Assembly (NCBI RefSeq): GCF_014805825.1
Contig: NZ_CP061941.1
Coordinates: 186,001-250,000, forward strand
Source of the DNA: Marinomonas algicola
GTDB lineage: Bacteria > Pseudomonadota > Gammaproteobacteria > Pseudomonadales > Marinomonadaceae
Reading direction: 5' to 3'
DNA: 64,000 nt
In this document: piece after piece, positions 15,964 through 24,541 of the stretch
Position numbering within the stretch: position 1 is the first letter of the stretch
Layout of the letters: each line of letters starts with the position of its first letter
Position numbers and translations under genes: made by a program
The notes under the pieces: generated by a model
Told to the model about the DNA's origin: nothing
The model's database searches: none
Seen by the model: only the letters and a program-made list of their open reading frames with translations

Positions 15964-17358
15964 TCAGATCGTTTTTATGGTTTTTTGTGCCTCTAAAACC
16001 GTTTTAAAGAGGCATTCGTTCCTAGCTTTTAGAAAGGCCTGATAAGCCTTACCACTGCGCTTGATGGTTCTTTTTTGAGTCTGGTAATCAACATGTACTA
16101 ATCCGAAACGCTTGCTGTACCCCTCTGCCCATTCAAAGTTATCCATAAGGCTCCAAGCGAAGTAACCTTGAATGTTTACGCCTGCTTCTATGGCATTATG
16201 AATCGCATTTAAATGAGCATTTAAGTAGCGAACGCGTTGTTCGTCATTCACTTCACCGTTTATTAAGGTATCCACACAGGCGGCGCCATTTTCGGTAATA
16301 ATGATCGGTGGGAGCTCATATTGTTGGTGCAGATTTATTAATAACTCTTTAAAAGCATGAGGTGCGACCTCCCAACCTATGTCAGTGTATTCAACTTCAT
16401 TGCTATTTTTGACATTCAAGAAGAAGTGTTCTGCATCAAATGCGTTGTGGTTGCAGGTGTAATAGTTCAAACCAAGAAAATCAATAGGTTGTGAAATAAT
16501 GTCCATATCACCTTCAAGCACCATCGCAGGAAGATAGTGCGGTGCGACTACTTGCAATATATTCGGATATTGGCCTTTCATTAAAGGTTCAATAAAGAAC
16601 TGATTATCGAGCGTCTCTCTCATTAATCCAGCAAATTGATCTTCCGATGATTCACTTGCCGCATAGGAGCGATTCATATTTAGTACAATGCCTACCTGTG
16701 CACTTGGGGCATTTTTTCGAAGTACGGGTAACGCTAAACCGTGGGCAAGCAGTATGTGATGAGCGGCCTGTCGACCGTATTTAGGATCGGATAACCCTGG
16801 TGCATGAATACCAAGTTCATAACCTAAAATTGCCGCGCAAAAGGGTTCGTTAAATGTGGCCCAAGAATCCACGTATTGGTTTAACGCCTGTGATATTAAG
16901 TTCGCATAATCGCGAAACTTATAACAGGTATCGCGATTTAGCCAACCTCCTTGATCTTCTAAATGCTGAGGCAAATCCCAATGGTAGAGAGTGACGAAGG
17001 TTTTAATGTTGGCCTGTTTTAATGCTTTCAGGATCTCTTGGTAAAAACGCACTCCTAAAGGATTAAGTTGACCGTCTAATTGGATCACTCGAGGCCAGGC
17101 TATAGAAAGCCTATAAGCATCGACACCTAGGGATTGGATTAGTTTGATGTCGTCTTCCCAAAGATGATAATGGTCGCAGGCGATGCGGCCATCGTCATTA
17201 TTTTTCACCGCATTAGGTTGATTGCAGAAACGATCCCAAATGGACTCCAAGCGACCGTCTTCTGTGTTAGCGCCTTCAATCTGAAAGGCGGCAGTGGCTA
17301 CGCCGTAAGTAAAAGAAGACGCTAACATTTTAGTATTTTCAGGTAACTGAATGGACAA
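15964..17358 (-). CDS. Beta-glucosidase, glycoside hydrolase family 1
   Basis: The 464-residue protein has the full GH1 barrel: FTYGVATAAFQIEGA at the N-terminus, YRLSIAWPRV, TLYHWDLPQ, the acid/base Glu171 in TFNEP and the nucleophile Glu356 in ITENG. It ends with GYFAWSLMDNFEWAEGYSKRFGLVHVDY. It hydrolyses beta-linked glucosides or other beta-glycosides in the cytoplasm, as no signal peptide is present. The start is probably a TTG at 17358, because AAGGA lies 7 bases before it. The next in-frame ATG, 10 codons in, lacks a ribosome site. No sugar transporter is adjacent, so the substrate is open. Confidence 0.93.
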   Translation of the reverse strand: MSIQLPENTKMLASSFTYGVATAAFQIEGANTEDGRLESIWDRFCNQPNAVKNNDDGRIACDHYHLWEDDIKLIQSLGVDAYRLSIAWPRVIQLDGQLNPLGVRFYQEILKALKQANIKTFVTLYHWDLPQHLEDQGGWLNRDTCYKFRDYANLISQALNQYVDSWATFNEPFCAAILGYELGIHAPGLSDPKYGRQAAHHILLAHGLALPVLRKNAPSAQVGIVLNMNRSYAASESSEDQFAGLMRETLDNQFFIEPLMKGQYPNILQVVAPHYLPAMVLEGDMDIISQPIDFLGLNYYTCNHNAFDAEHFFLNVKNSNEVEYTDIGWEVAPHAFKELLINLHQQYELPPIIITENGAACVDTLINGEVNDEQRVRYLNAHLNAIHNAIEAGVNIQGYFAWSLMDNFEWAEGYSKRFGLVHVDYQTQKRTIKRSGKAYQAFLKARNECLFKTVLEAQKTIKTI

Positions 17359-17491
17359 AACTGAATCCTTTAAGTAAACAAATAATGATGCGTTTAGAGT
17401 AGAAGAGGTTCTAAAAAAGAGTCAATATAAACACCAAGCAATTGATGTAATTAAGTTGATTAAGTGGATATTAAGTCAGCAATAAGTGCTA

Positions 17492-17923
17492 TTAAAACCT
17501 AAAACGCATGGGTACCAATTTTTTTCCAGATAACGTGTAACGGACAAAGCGTTCTTCTAGATGGTTTGGTAAATCTTGAATGTTTACTGTGCAAAAGCCA
17601 TTTTTTTTATAAAAGTGCTCTAGATGTTCAAAGGCAAAGCAATAGGTTTGCTTGGCTTGAAGTGCTTCTTTAGTATGATTAAGTAAGTAACTTGCCAGAC
17701 CCTGCTCTCGATAAGAGGGCTTGGTAACCATGGCTGTTAGAAGTTGGTAATCATCGAACAATTTTAATCGATAAGCGCATATTATTTCAGGGCCTTTTAA
17801 CAGCCATATTGGGTCCGCTTTATTGGGTTTGCCTGAGGGGTAATAAGATTGATAGAAGTTTTTTGCAAGAGGAAAGAGCAATCGAGAAGATTGCTCAACG
17901 GTGTATAGGGATTGTTCAGACAT
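17492..17923 (-). CDS. GNAT family N-acetyltransferase
   Basis: The 143-residue protein carries the acetyl-CoA-binding pattern of GNAT enzymes: strand YQLLTAMVTKPSYREQGLASYLLNHTKEAL, where REQGLAS is the Q/R-x-x-G-x-A/S motif, and then FAFEHLEHFYKKNGF near the C-terminus. The acceptor substrate is unknown. It starts 22 bp after mtnK on the same strand and is probably co-transcribed with it, though no known step of methionine salvage needs an acetyltransferase. The family call is good; the role is open. Confidence 0.8.
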   Translation of the reverse strand: MSEQSLYTVEQSSRLLFPLAKNFYQSYYPSGKPNKADPIWLLKGPEIICAYRLKLFDDYQLLTAMVTKPSYREQGLASYLLNHTKEALQAKQTYCFAFEHLEHFYKKNGFCTVNIQDLPNHLEERFVRYTLSGKKLVPMRFRF

Positions 17924-17945
17924 ACTAAGCCATTACGGTTGATGA

Positions 17946-19145
17946 TTAGGCGCCCACAATGGCCTCAGCTTCTAGAAGAACGTCTTCTATAGAAACAAAA
18001 CTATGGCGTTTATTGATCAAGGCTTTACCCAGTGCAATGGCGTTTGCTTCAGCAACCGCTCTAGCATTGGTTTCTTGAATGCTTTCTAGGTCACTTACAT
18101 GGGCCAAGCCAACGGTTCTGCGAATCAGCTCACAACCAGCATAACCAATGGTATCCAAAAAGACGGAACGTAGAAAACGTGCCTGATAAGTGGGACTTTG
18201 CAAGGCTAAATCTTGAGTTTTATCGTCCATTAATTCAGTCATTTCTTTAGCGAAAACGGTCCATGTATCACGCGTGATGTCTTTTAATATACTCAGGTGA
18301 TTTGCTTTTTGTTTGCCATCCCACTTTGCTGCGCTGCCGCAATAGTTGAGTAAATAGTTTCCAATCGGGGAACCGACATCAAATCCCATTGGACCATAAA
18401 AACCAAACTCAGCATCTATGACTTTCATGGTTTTATCGTCGACAAAAAGGCTGCCACTGTGCATGTCGCCATGGAGTAACGCTTGAGTGTTATTTAAAAA
18501 TTTGGCTTTAAGTTCGGCCACTTCAGCGAGTAAGTTATCGTCTGTGCGAAGCTCAAGAGACAGAGTTTCCGTTGGTTGAAATATATTATTGCGTTCGTTT
18601 TCCCTATAAGGATCTGTAAAAAACAGGTCTTCGGTGATTTGACACAGATCTGGGTTGATAAAACGAGCCACTTGCCTTTTTTTCTCTTTTGCAGATAAAT
18701 AGAAATCACTGGTATAGAACAAGGTTTGGGCTAAATGACGCCCGAGCTGTCTGCCTACATGAGGAAAACGCTTACCAGCAACAAGCTCTCCTCGCATAAT
18801 CTCAAAGGCGTTAAGGTCTTGCATTACTATGGTGGCTAATGCGGCATCATAATGAATGATATTCACTGTGTATTCTGGACTTATTTTAAAATGCTCTAGT
18901 AGCACTTCGGCTTCAATACGGGCTCTATCTAAAGTAAGAGGCCAGCTTTCACCCACACAACGTGCATAGGGTAATGCTTGCTTAACAATTAAACTGTTGT
19001 TTTTTGCATCGCTAACACGAAAAACTAAATTTAAGTTACCATCGCCCATCTCAACGCAATGTAAGTCTTGACTCTTTTTAAAGTAACCCAGTTCTTGAAC
19101 ATATTGGATGACGTCTGTTTCGGAAAACGTTTTATAAGCTGTCAT
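17946..19145 (-). CDS. mtnK: 5-methylthioribose kinase
   Basis: The 399-residue protein matches MtnK length and motifs: ATP-binding MGDGNLNLVFRVSDAKNNSLIVKQALPYARC, catalytic LLHGDMHSGSLFVD and metal-binding VIDAEFGFYGPMGFDVGSP. It phosphorylates 5-methylthioribose to give methylthioribose 1-phosphate, the substrate of MtnA. The gene is divergent from mtnA with 78 bp between the start codons. Organisms with MtnK use a separate MTA nucleosidase instead of MTA phosphorylase; that gene is not in the window. Confidence 0.96.
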   Translation of the reverse strand: MTAYKTFSETDVIQYVQELGYFKKSQDLHCVEMGDGNLNLVFRVSDAKNNSLIVKQALPYARCVGESWPLTLDRARIEAEVLLEHFKISPEYTVNIIHYDAALATIVMQDLNAFEIMRGELVAGKRFPHVGRQLGRHLAQTLFYTSDFYLSAKEKKRQVARFINPDLCQITEDLFFTDPYRENERNNIFQPTETLSLELRTDDNLLAEVAELKAKFLNNTQALLHGDMHSGSLFVDDKTMKVIDAEFGFYGPMGFDVGSPIGNYLLNYCGSAAKWDGKQKANHLSILKDITRDTWTVFAKEMTELMDDKTQDLALQSPTYQARFLRSVFLDTIGYAGCELIRRTVGLAHVSDLESIQETNARAVAEANAIALGKALINKRHSFVSIEDVLLEAEAIVGA

Positions 19146-19223
19146 AAAGCCTCTATTGGTTGTAATGGGTCGGTAGGACTAGCATAATTTCCGATATTGT
19201 AACCTTATTTGAGAGTTTTCTGC

Positions 19224-20243
19224 ATGAACGATTTACATGCCCTTAGTATTTTTGTTGATAACAATCAATTATCAATACTGGATCAAACATTATTACCAAA
19301 CCAAACGAAATGGCTCGTCTGTGATTCCATTGACTCAATGGTGCTAATGATACAAAAACTACAAATACGAGGTGCACCAGCCATTGGTATTGCCGCCTGT
19401 TTGTTATTGGCTATACGAGCCGAACAAGGCGTATCAAAAGAGCAGTTCTTAGCCGATGCTCAACGGTTGCGGGCGGCTCGTCCTACGGCGGTTAACCTGA
19501 TGAATAATATAGACAGTCTTTTAAACGCGGCGGCAATCGAATATCCAATATCTGTGGTAAATGAAGCAGAGCGTTTGTTTGCCGAAGACATTGAGTTGTG
19601 TGATAAGTTGTCAGAGTTTGGAAACAGCCTAGTTGCGCCAAATAGCCGTATCTTAACTCATTGTAATACGGGTGGTTTGGCAACGGTTGGTGTGGGTACG
19701 GCCATTGGCGTAATTCGTAAAGCGCACGAGTCTGGTAAAAAAATAAAAGTTTGGGTTGATGAAACTCGTCCTCTCTTGCAGGGTGGCCGTTTAACTGCGT
19801 GGGAAATGGGCGAGCTAGGGATACCTTATCAACTTATTTGTGATTCGATGGCCGCGATGCTAATGGCAAGGGGTGAGGTCGACAGTATTTTTGTTGGTGC
19901 TGACCGAATTGCAGCCAATGGTGATTTTGCTAATAAAATTGGTACTTACAATCTCGCTGTGTTAGCGAAGTATCATAAGGTGCCTTTTTATGTTGTGGCA
20001 CCACATACAACAGTCGATTTAGCGTGCCTAAATGGCGATAACATACCAATAGAAGAGCGCGACTCTGCAGAAATTAAAGGGGTCAGAGGTGGGTTTGGTG
20101 ACTGTATCTGGGCTCCTGAAGAAGCATCGGTATACAACCCCGCCTTTGATGTTACCCCGGCTAGTTTGGTTTCTGCTTGGGTGCTAGATACGGGAATTTA
20201 CCGACTCGAAGACATTAACCAAGGTAAACTTAGTGCGTTTTGA
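19224..20243 (+). CDS. mtnA: S-methyl-5-thioribose-1-phosphate isomerase
   Basis: The 339-residue product from the ATG at 19224 (GAGAG about 9 bases before) shows the eIF2B-like fold of MtnA. Markers are KLQIRGAPAIGIAAC, the catalytic cysteine region THCNTGGLATVGVGTA, VWVDETRPLLQGGRLTAWE and the catalytic aspartate in VGADRIAANGDFANKIGTY. It converts methylthioribose 1-phosphate to methylthioribulose 1-phosphate, passing its product to MtnB, encoded just downstream on the other strand. A TTG five codons upstream is in frame but less likely as the start. Confidence 0.96.
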   Translation: MNDLHALSIFVDNNQLSILDQTLLPNQTKWLVCDSIDSMVLMIQKLQIRGAPAIGIAACLLLAIRAEQGVSKEQFLADAQRLRAARPTAVNLMNNIDSLLNAAAIEYPISVVNEAERLFAEDIELCDKLSEFGNSLVAPNSRILTHCNTGGLATVGVGTAIGVIRKAHESGKKIKVWVDETRPLLQGGRLTAWEMGELGIPYQLICDSMAAMLMARGEVDSIFVGADRIAANGDFANKIGTYNLAVLAKYHKVPFYVVAPHTTVDLACLNGDNIPIEERDSAEIKGVRGGFGDCIWAPEEASVYNPAFDVTPASLVSAWVLDTGIYRLEDINQGKLSAF

Positions 20244-20257
20244 CGACTTTTAATTGA

Positions 20258-20294
20258 CCTCCCCGCTTAAGGTCTCAATCACTAAGTGGGGAGG
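20258..20294. terminator. Bidirectional terminator between mtnA and mtnD
   Basis: CCTCCCCGCTTA at 20258-20269 pairs with TAAGTGGGGAGG at 20283-20294 through 12 positions including one G-U, with a 13-base loop. It lies in the 65-bp gap between the convergent mtnA and mtnD genes. Confidence 0.8.
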
Positions 20295-20308
20295 CGTGGT
20301 CTTTCATT

Positions 20309-20851
20309 TTAATCGAGTAAAGGGAATTGGTTGGCAATGGGACTCCCCGTAAAGTGCGCAACCCAACCCTCTTGGTTGTTAAACAGTCTAATCGCGGTGA
20401 ACTCAGGTTCAGACCCCATATCAAACCAGTGAGGCGTATTTGCAGGTACACTGATTAGATCTTCTTTCTCACACAAAATTTGATAAATGTATTCGCCAAT
20501 GTGTAGGCAAAAGAGCCCTTTACCATTTACAAAAAAGCGAATTTCATCTTCTGTATGAATGTGTTCGCTTAAAAACTTCTCTCTAAAGGCGACTTTATCT
20601 GGATGATGTGCGTGCATGCTGACAACATCAACCGTCTGATATCCTCCTGCCTCCTTAAATGCTTGAATGTCTTTTGCATAAGCTTCCAAAATTTGCTCAT
20701 TAGATGTCGATGAATCGATAGGGAAGCTGGCTTGCCAGCGCTCAAAAGTAACGTCCAGCACAGATAAAAGGGCTGTTATTTCATTCGTGTTCGTTGTGTG
20801 TAGTTGGCAAATTTCAGGATGATCTTGATGGTATTTTGATAAGGTACTCAT
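20309..20851 (-). CDS. mtnD: Acireductone dioxygenase
   Basis: The 180-residue cupin protein has the metal site HIHTEDEIRFFVNGKGLF (two His and a Glu) and the fourth ligand in TPHWFDMGSEPEFTAIRLF. With Fe(II) it oxidises acireductone to 2-keto-4-methylthiobutyrate and formate, which leads to methionine; with Ni(II) it runs an off-pathway reaction giving carbon monoxide. It is the last gene of the mtnB-mtnC-mtnD unit, 37 bp after mtnC. Its length equals that of Klebsiella MtnD. Confidence 0.96.
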   Translation of the reverse strand: MSTLSKYHQDHPEICQLHTTNTNEITALLSVLDVTFERWQASFPIDSSTSNEQILEAYAKDIQAFKEAGGYQTVDVVSMHAHHPDKVAFREKFLSEHIHTEDEIRFFVNGKGLFCLHIGEYIYQILCEKEDLISVPANTPHWFDMGSEPEFTAIRLFNNQEGWVAHFTGSPIANQFPLLD

Positions 20852-20888
20852 GTTCTTTACTTTCCTCTAAATAGAAATCAATGGCCTA

Positions 20889-21563
20889 TCATTGGAAAAC
20901 AATTCGTTCAAATGAATTGGCGTTTGGGTGTCGACTTTTTTGTTGAGACTCTCGTATTAACTGATAGGTCTGCATTCCGGCTTCTTCGGCCGCATCGAGT
21001 TCGGCCACGACATCCGACAAAAAGAGTATTTCATTTGCTGCATAAGGGGTTGATTCAGATATGTTTTTATAGGATTTTGGGTCTTGTTTTAAGCCGACCT
21101 TAGTATCAAAGTAATCGTTAAATAAGGGGGTCATGTCGCCAAAGTCAGAATAACCGAAAATGAGCTTTTGTGCGGCAACAGAGCCAGAACTATAAACATA
21201 AAGCGCAATCCCATTTTTATTCCATTGGGTCAATTGCTCGAAGGTATCTGGGTAAACGTGCCCTGTAAATTCTTTTGATTCATAGCCATGCTTCCATATC
21301 ATTCCCTGTAATGCTTTTAGTGGTGTGATTTTTTGATCCGTCTCTATCCAGTGCTCCAGCGTATCAATTAGCGTAGAAAGACTGGCATTGGCGTGACCTA
21401 TATGTGCTTTTACGGCCTCAAGTTGTTCTGTAACCATTGGGTCTTGCTGGTGTTCGTAAATGAAGGTGGACAAATGTTGACGAGCATAAGGAAACAACAC
21501 TTCGTGAACAAAACTAATTTTGCTGGTTGTACCTTCTATGTCGGTGAGAATCGCTTTGATCAT
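20889..21563 (-). CDS. mtnC: Enolase-phosphatase E1
   Basis: From the ATG at 21563 the product is 224 residues and begins MIKAILTDIEGTTSKISF, with the HAD nucleophile Asp and the next acidic residue. Further HAD motifs are VYSSGSVAAQKLIFGYS and LFLSDVVAELDAAEEAGM. It enolises and dephosphorylates diketo-methylthiopentyl 1-phosphate to acireductone. The ATG overlaps the mtnB stop as ATGA, so the two are translationally coupled. A longer frame runs into mtnB and is not used. Confidence 0.96.
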   Translation of the reverse strand: MIKAILTDIEGTTSKISFVHEVLFPYARQHLSTFIYEHQQDPMVTEQLEAVKAHIGHANASLSTLIDTLEHWIETDQKITPLKALQGMIWKHGYESKEFTGHVYPDTFEQLTQWNKNGIALYVYSSGSVAAQKLIFGYSDFGDMTPLFNDYFDTKVGLKQDPKSYKNISESTPYAANEILFLSDVVAELDAAEEAGMQTYQLIRESQQKSRHPNANSFERIVFQ

Positions 21564-22225
21564 CGTAGGTTTCCTTGTTTTATATTGTCTGGAAGCAAAG
21601 GCCGTAATTGGATGCGTTTTAATTCGCACTCAATTAAGAATTCCCAGCCTTCTAAATGGCGTTTCGCCTCGTCTATGGTGTTTCCCCAAGCGTACATGCC
21701 ATGGCCTTTAACTAAAAAAGCAAATGGCATTGGAGAGGCTTCCCAGCGCTGTTGTACGACCGCGGCTAATGCTTGCATGTCCTGGCTGTTGTTTATAATT
21801 GGCAAGAGTAAATCCGATTCATGAGTTGTATTACCTTTAATGGATTTTTGCATTTCATACCCATTAAAGCGATAGACTGGCGCATCGATTAAGCGACTAA
21901 AAACAGTTGTATGAATAGAATGAGTATGAAATACCGCCTGTGCCGTGCTATCAAGATCATAAATTTGTGTATGCAGGCGTGTTTCCGCCGAAGGTTTTCC
22001 TTTGCAATCGAGCTCATTACCAGACCATTTTATCGTTAATAGATCCTTTTCTTCTAAATGGCCTTTATGTTTTCCTGATGCGGTGACAAGGCACTCTGCT
22101 GTATTGAGACGTGCAGAAAAATTGCCACCGGTAGCGGGTACCCAGTGTCTTTCGCTGATCCATTTTCCTGCGGCAATAATATCTTGTGATAATTTTCGGG
22201 CTCGATTTTCAGATTTTATGGTCAT
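21560..22225 (-). CDS. mtnB: Methylthioribulose-1-phosphate dehydratase
   Basis: From the ATG at 22225 (MTIKSENRARKLSQDI) the product is 221 residues, the usual MtnB size. The class II aldolase-like fold shows in WVPATGGNFSAR, LVTASGKHKG, SAETRLHTQIYD, the zinc ligands in FHTHSIHTTVFSRL and GHGMYAWGNTIDEA. It removes water from methylthioribulose 1-phosphate. It is the first gene of the mtnBCD unit. The in-frame stretch upstream to 22366 runs through the promoter region and is not family-like. I see no SAM riboswitch in the 140 bp upstream. Confidence 0.95.
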   Translation of the reverse strand: MTIKSENRARKLSQDIIAAGKWISERHWVPATGGNFSARLNTAECLVTASGKHKGHLEEKDLLTIKWSGNELDCKGKPSAETRLHTQIYDLDSTAQAVFHTHSIHTTVFSRLIDAPVYRFNGYEMQKSIKGNTTHESDLLLPIINNSQDMQALAAVVQQRWEASPMPFAFLVKGHGMYAWGNTIDEAKRHLEGWEFLIECELKRIQLRPLLPDNIKQGNLR

Positions 22226-22367
22226 GAATATGTATCCAAAATTGATTTGTTTACATATTAACATTGGATTCACTCTCTCACAGTGATAATTATTGAATAA
22301 TATAAGCGAGAATGGGTTGTATTTGGTACGATGGGGTATCAATGTATAAACAGGTGGAAATAACACT

Positions 22368-23543
22368 GTGTTGAAATTAAAACAGATTATAAGTGTCCTT
22401 TGTGTCTCGTTTTCATGTCTTTTTATTCCTTTATCACACGCTGGTATTGGTGTTATTCCACAAGAAAAGGAAACGTTTTCTGATTATGTCATAAGGGTAG
22501 AATCTTTTTTACAGCAGAATAAAAAGATCCTTGATCCCCAAAATAAGCAACAAGAGATTCAGGCGGTGATGCCGTTCGAATTTCTGCCCTCAGCGGATTG
22601 CAAAGGCGCTTCAACGGGGCTTTTATTGTCGCATGGGTTATCAGACTCACCATATGGAATGCGTTCTATAGCGCGTTTGTTAAGTGAAAGCTGTATTCAT
22701 GTCAGAGTGGTTCTGCTACCTGGTCATGGTACAGGTGCAGAAGATTTGATTGATGTTACTCGTGAAGAATGGCGGCAGGTGTTTAACAGAAGTGCATTAA
22801 CGTTAAAGGCTGAAGTCGATTCTTTTTTTGTTGGCGGCTTTTCTACCGGCGGGGCTTTGGCGTTGGATTTTGCGTTATCTCATCCTGATATTACTCAAGG
22901 GGCTGTTCTTTTCTCACCTTTGTTAAAGATCAATAGCTCAATTGATTGGTTGTCACCTATCTTGTCTCCAATAATTACTTGGTTAGATCATGAAGAAACG
23001 GATGACTATGCTAAGTATGCGTCCATTCCAGTCCCTGCAATCGCTCAAGCGTATAAAACAGCGAAAGAATTGCGAAATCGTTTAGACACAACGCCGCTTT
23101 CTGATGTCCCTGTATTCATTGCACTCCCAGATCAAGATGCCACAGTAGATAGTGCGGTCACGCAAGAGATTTTTTCAAACTCTTTGATTCATAAAAAAAG
23201 CCAAATGTTGATTTATTCGAGTGATATGGAAAATCAAACTCAAACTAGGATAAGTGTCCAAAAAGTCTATTTACCGGAACAGAAAATCACTGGGTTATCT
23301 CATATGTCTATCCATGGAAGTCCCGATGATAAGCATTATGGTATAAAGGGCGATTATCGAATTTGTGATTTTGATAAGGATAAAGGGGATTACAAAAGGT
23401 GTAAGTCAGAGCCGAATATTTGGTTTGGAGAGAAGGGCGAACTGTTGAACTCAAAGAGTACTTATGGTGCTCGTATTACCTGGAACCCTTATTTTGATTC
23501 TTTGGTAGAAGATGTCGTTCAATTTATACAATCTAACTCTTAA
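22368..23543 (+). CDS. Exported alpha/beta hydrolase (serine hydrolase)
   Basis: The 391-residue product starts at GTG 22368 with a signal peptide ending PLSHA-GIGV. The hydrolase core has the oxyanion region LLLSHGLSDSPYGMRSIA, VRVVLLPGHGTGAEDL, the nucleophile serine in GGFSTGGALALDFALSHPD, an acid in FIALPDQDATVD and a late histidine in GLSHMSIHG. This resembles monoacylglycerol lipase/carboxylesterase families. An unusual tail (DYRICDFDKDKGDYKRC, then an FGEKGEL stretch) has two cysteines and many Asp/Lys residues and may bind a metal or form a disulfide. It is probably a periplasmic esterase; the substrate is unknown. It precedes birA by 44 bp. Confidence 0.82.
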   Translation: MLKLKQIISVLCVSFSCLFIPLSHAGIGVIPQEKETFSDYVIRVESFLQQNKKILDPQNKQQEIQAVMPFEFLPSADCKGASTGLLLSHGLSDSPYGMRSIARLLSESCIHVRVVLLPGHGTGAEDLIDVTREEWRQVFNRSALTLKAEVDSFFVGGFSTGGALALDFALSHPDITQGAVLFSPLLKINSSIDWLSPILSPIITWLDHEETDDYAKYASIPVPAIAQAYKTAKELRNRLDTTPLSDVPVFIALPDQDATVDSAVTQEIFSNSLIHKKSQMLIYSSDMENQTQTRISVQKVYLPEQKITGLSHMSIHGSPDDKHYGIKGDYRICDFDKDKGDYKRCKSEPNIWFGEKGELLNSKSTYGARITWNPYFDSLVEDVVQFIQSNS

Positions 23544-23587
23544 TGGCACTGTGCTGTTAAGACAATTATGTATAGCAGGAGTTGGTT

Positions 23588-24541
23588 GTGCGAGACTTAT
23601 TGTTGTTATTAAGTGATAGCCAGTTTCATTCTGGAGAAGAGCTGGGCCAATCGCTTGGTGTGACGAGAGCGGCTGTTTGGAAAAAGCTTAAAAAATTGCA
23701 GTCATTTGGCGTTGTTGTTCATTCAGTTAAAGGGAAGGGGTATCGTCTTCCTTTTCCTCTTGAATTGCTGAACGGGGAAGAGATTCGTAAAAAAATACTG
23801 GCATCTAATGTCTCTGTGAAAGTGTGTTTTGAAACAAATTCGACTAACACTGAGTTAAAAAAGCAGATAGAGCAAGGTTGTCATCTGCCCATGTTGGTTG
23901 TGACAGAAAAACAAAATCAAGGTAAGGGTCGAAGAGGTCGTCAATGGGAAGGAGGCGTCGCACAAAACATTATGTTGTCATTTGGGTGGTGTTTTGAATC
24001 TGGTACGGGCGCAATTGAAGGGTTAAGTCTTGCTGTGGGGGTGGCTGTAGCAAGGGTGCTAGATCGCTTAGGAGTGGCTAATATTGGATTGAAATGGCCC
24101 AATGATATACATATTAGCGGACAAAAAATTTGTGGGATTTTGTTGGAAATGGTGACAGACAGTGATGTCTGTAAGGTGATTATTGGTATTGGCCTGAATG
24201 TGAAAATGGCGTCTCAAGAAATGTCTAGTGTGACTCAACCTTGGACTGATTTGTTCTCTCAACTAAATATAATCCCTAGCAGAAATGACGTGATTGGTAT
24301 GCTGTCAAATGAGCTTGCCGCGATTTGTCGATCTTTCGATCAAGGGAATGGTCTGTCTGATGTAATGGATGAATGGCTTAAGTATGACATTTTAATCGGC
24401 TCAGAAGTGATGCTTCAATCGGTAGCAAAACAAGAGATTGGAGTGGTTAAGGGGATTACAGAAACAGGTGCTCTTATTTTTGATGATGGACAGTCTGTTC
24501 GCCATGTTTATGGGGGCGAAGTCAGTGTTCGTAAGCAGTAA
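23588..24541 (+). CDS. birA: Bifunctional biotin-protein ligase / biotin operon repressor
   Basis: From GTG at 23588, placed 6 bases after AGGAG, the product is 317 residues. The N-terminal winged helix (HSGEELGQSLGVTRAAVWKKLKKLQSFGVVV) shows that it is the regulator form. The ligase domain has TNSTNTELK, the adenylate-binding loop KGRRGRQWEGGVAQNIMLS, IGLKWPNDIHISGQKICGILLEM and IGIGLNVKM. It biotinylates the acetyl-CoA carboxylase carrier protein and, loaded with biotinyl-AMP, represses biotin genes. A TTG at 23582 touches the ribosome site, so it is not the start. Confidence 0.95.
   Translation: MRDLLLLLSDSQFHSGEELGQSLGVTRAAVWKKLKKLQSFGVVVHSVKGKGYRLPFPLELLNGEEIRKKILASNVSVKVCFETNSTNTELKKQIEQGCHLPMLVVTEKQNQGKGRRGRQWEGGVAQNIMLSFGWCFESGTGAIEGLSLAVGVAVARVLDRLGVANIGLKWPNDIHISGQKICGILLEMVTDSDVCKVIIGIGLNVKMASQEMSSVTQPWTDLFSQLNIIPSRNDVIGMLSNELAAICRSFDQGNGLSDVMDEWLKYDILIGSEVMLQSVAKQEIGVVKGITETGALIFDDGQSVRHVYGGEVSVRKQ

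Noticed and set aside
22287..22305. Fur-like GATAATTATTGAATAATAT upstream of mtnB
   Set aside because: Only the first half resembles the consensus, the second half does not match, and no iron link exists for the pathway.
22226..22367. SAM riboswitch ahead of the methionine-salvage genes
   Set aside because: No conserved SAM-I, SAM-II or SAH core is visible; the leader is AT-rich and short, and the 78-bp mtnK-mtnA gap is too small.
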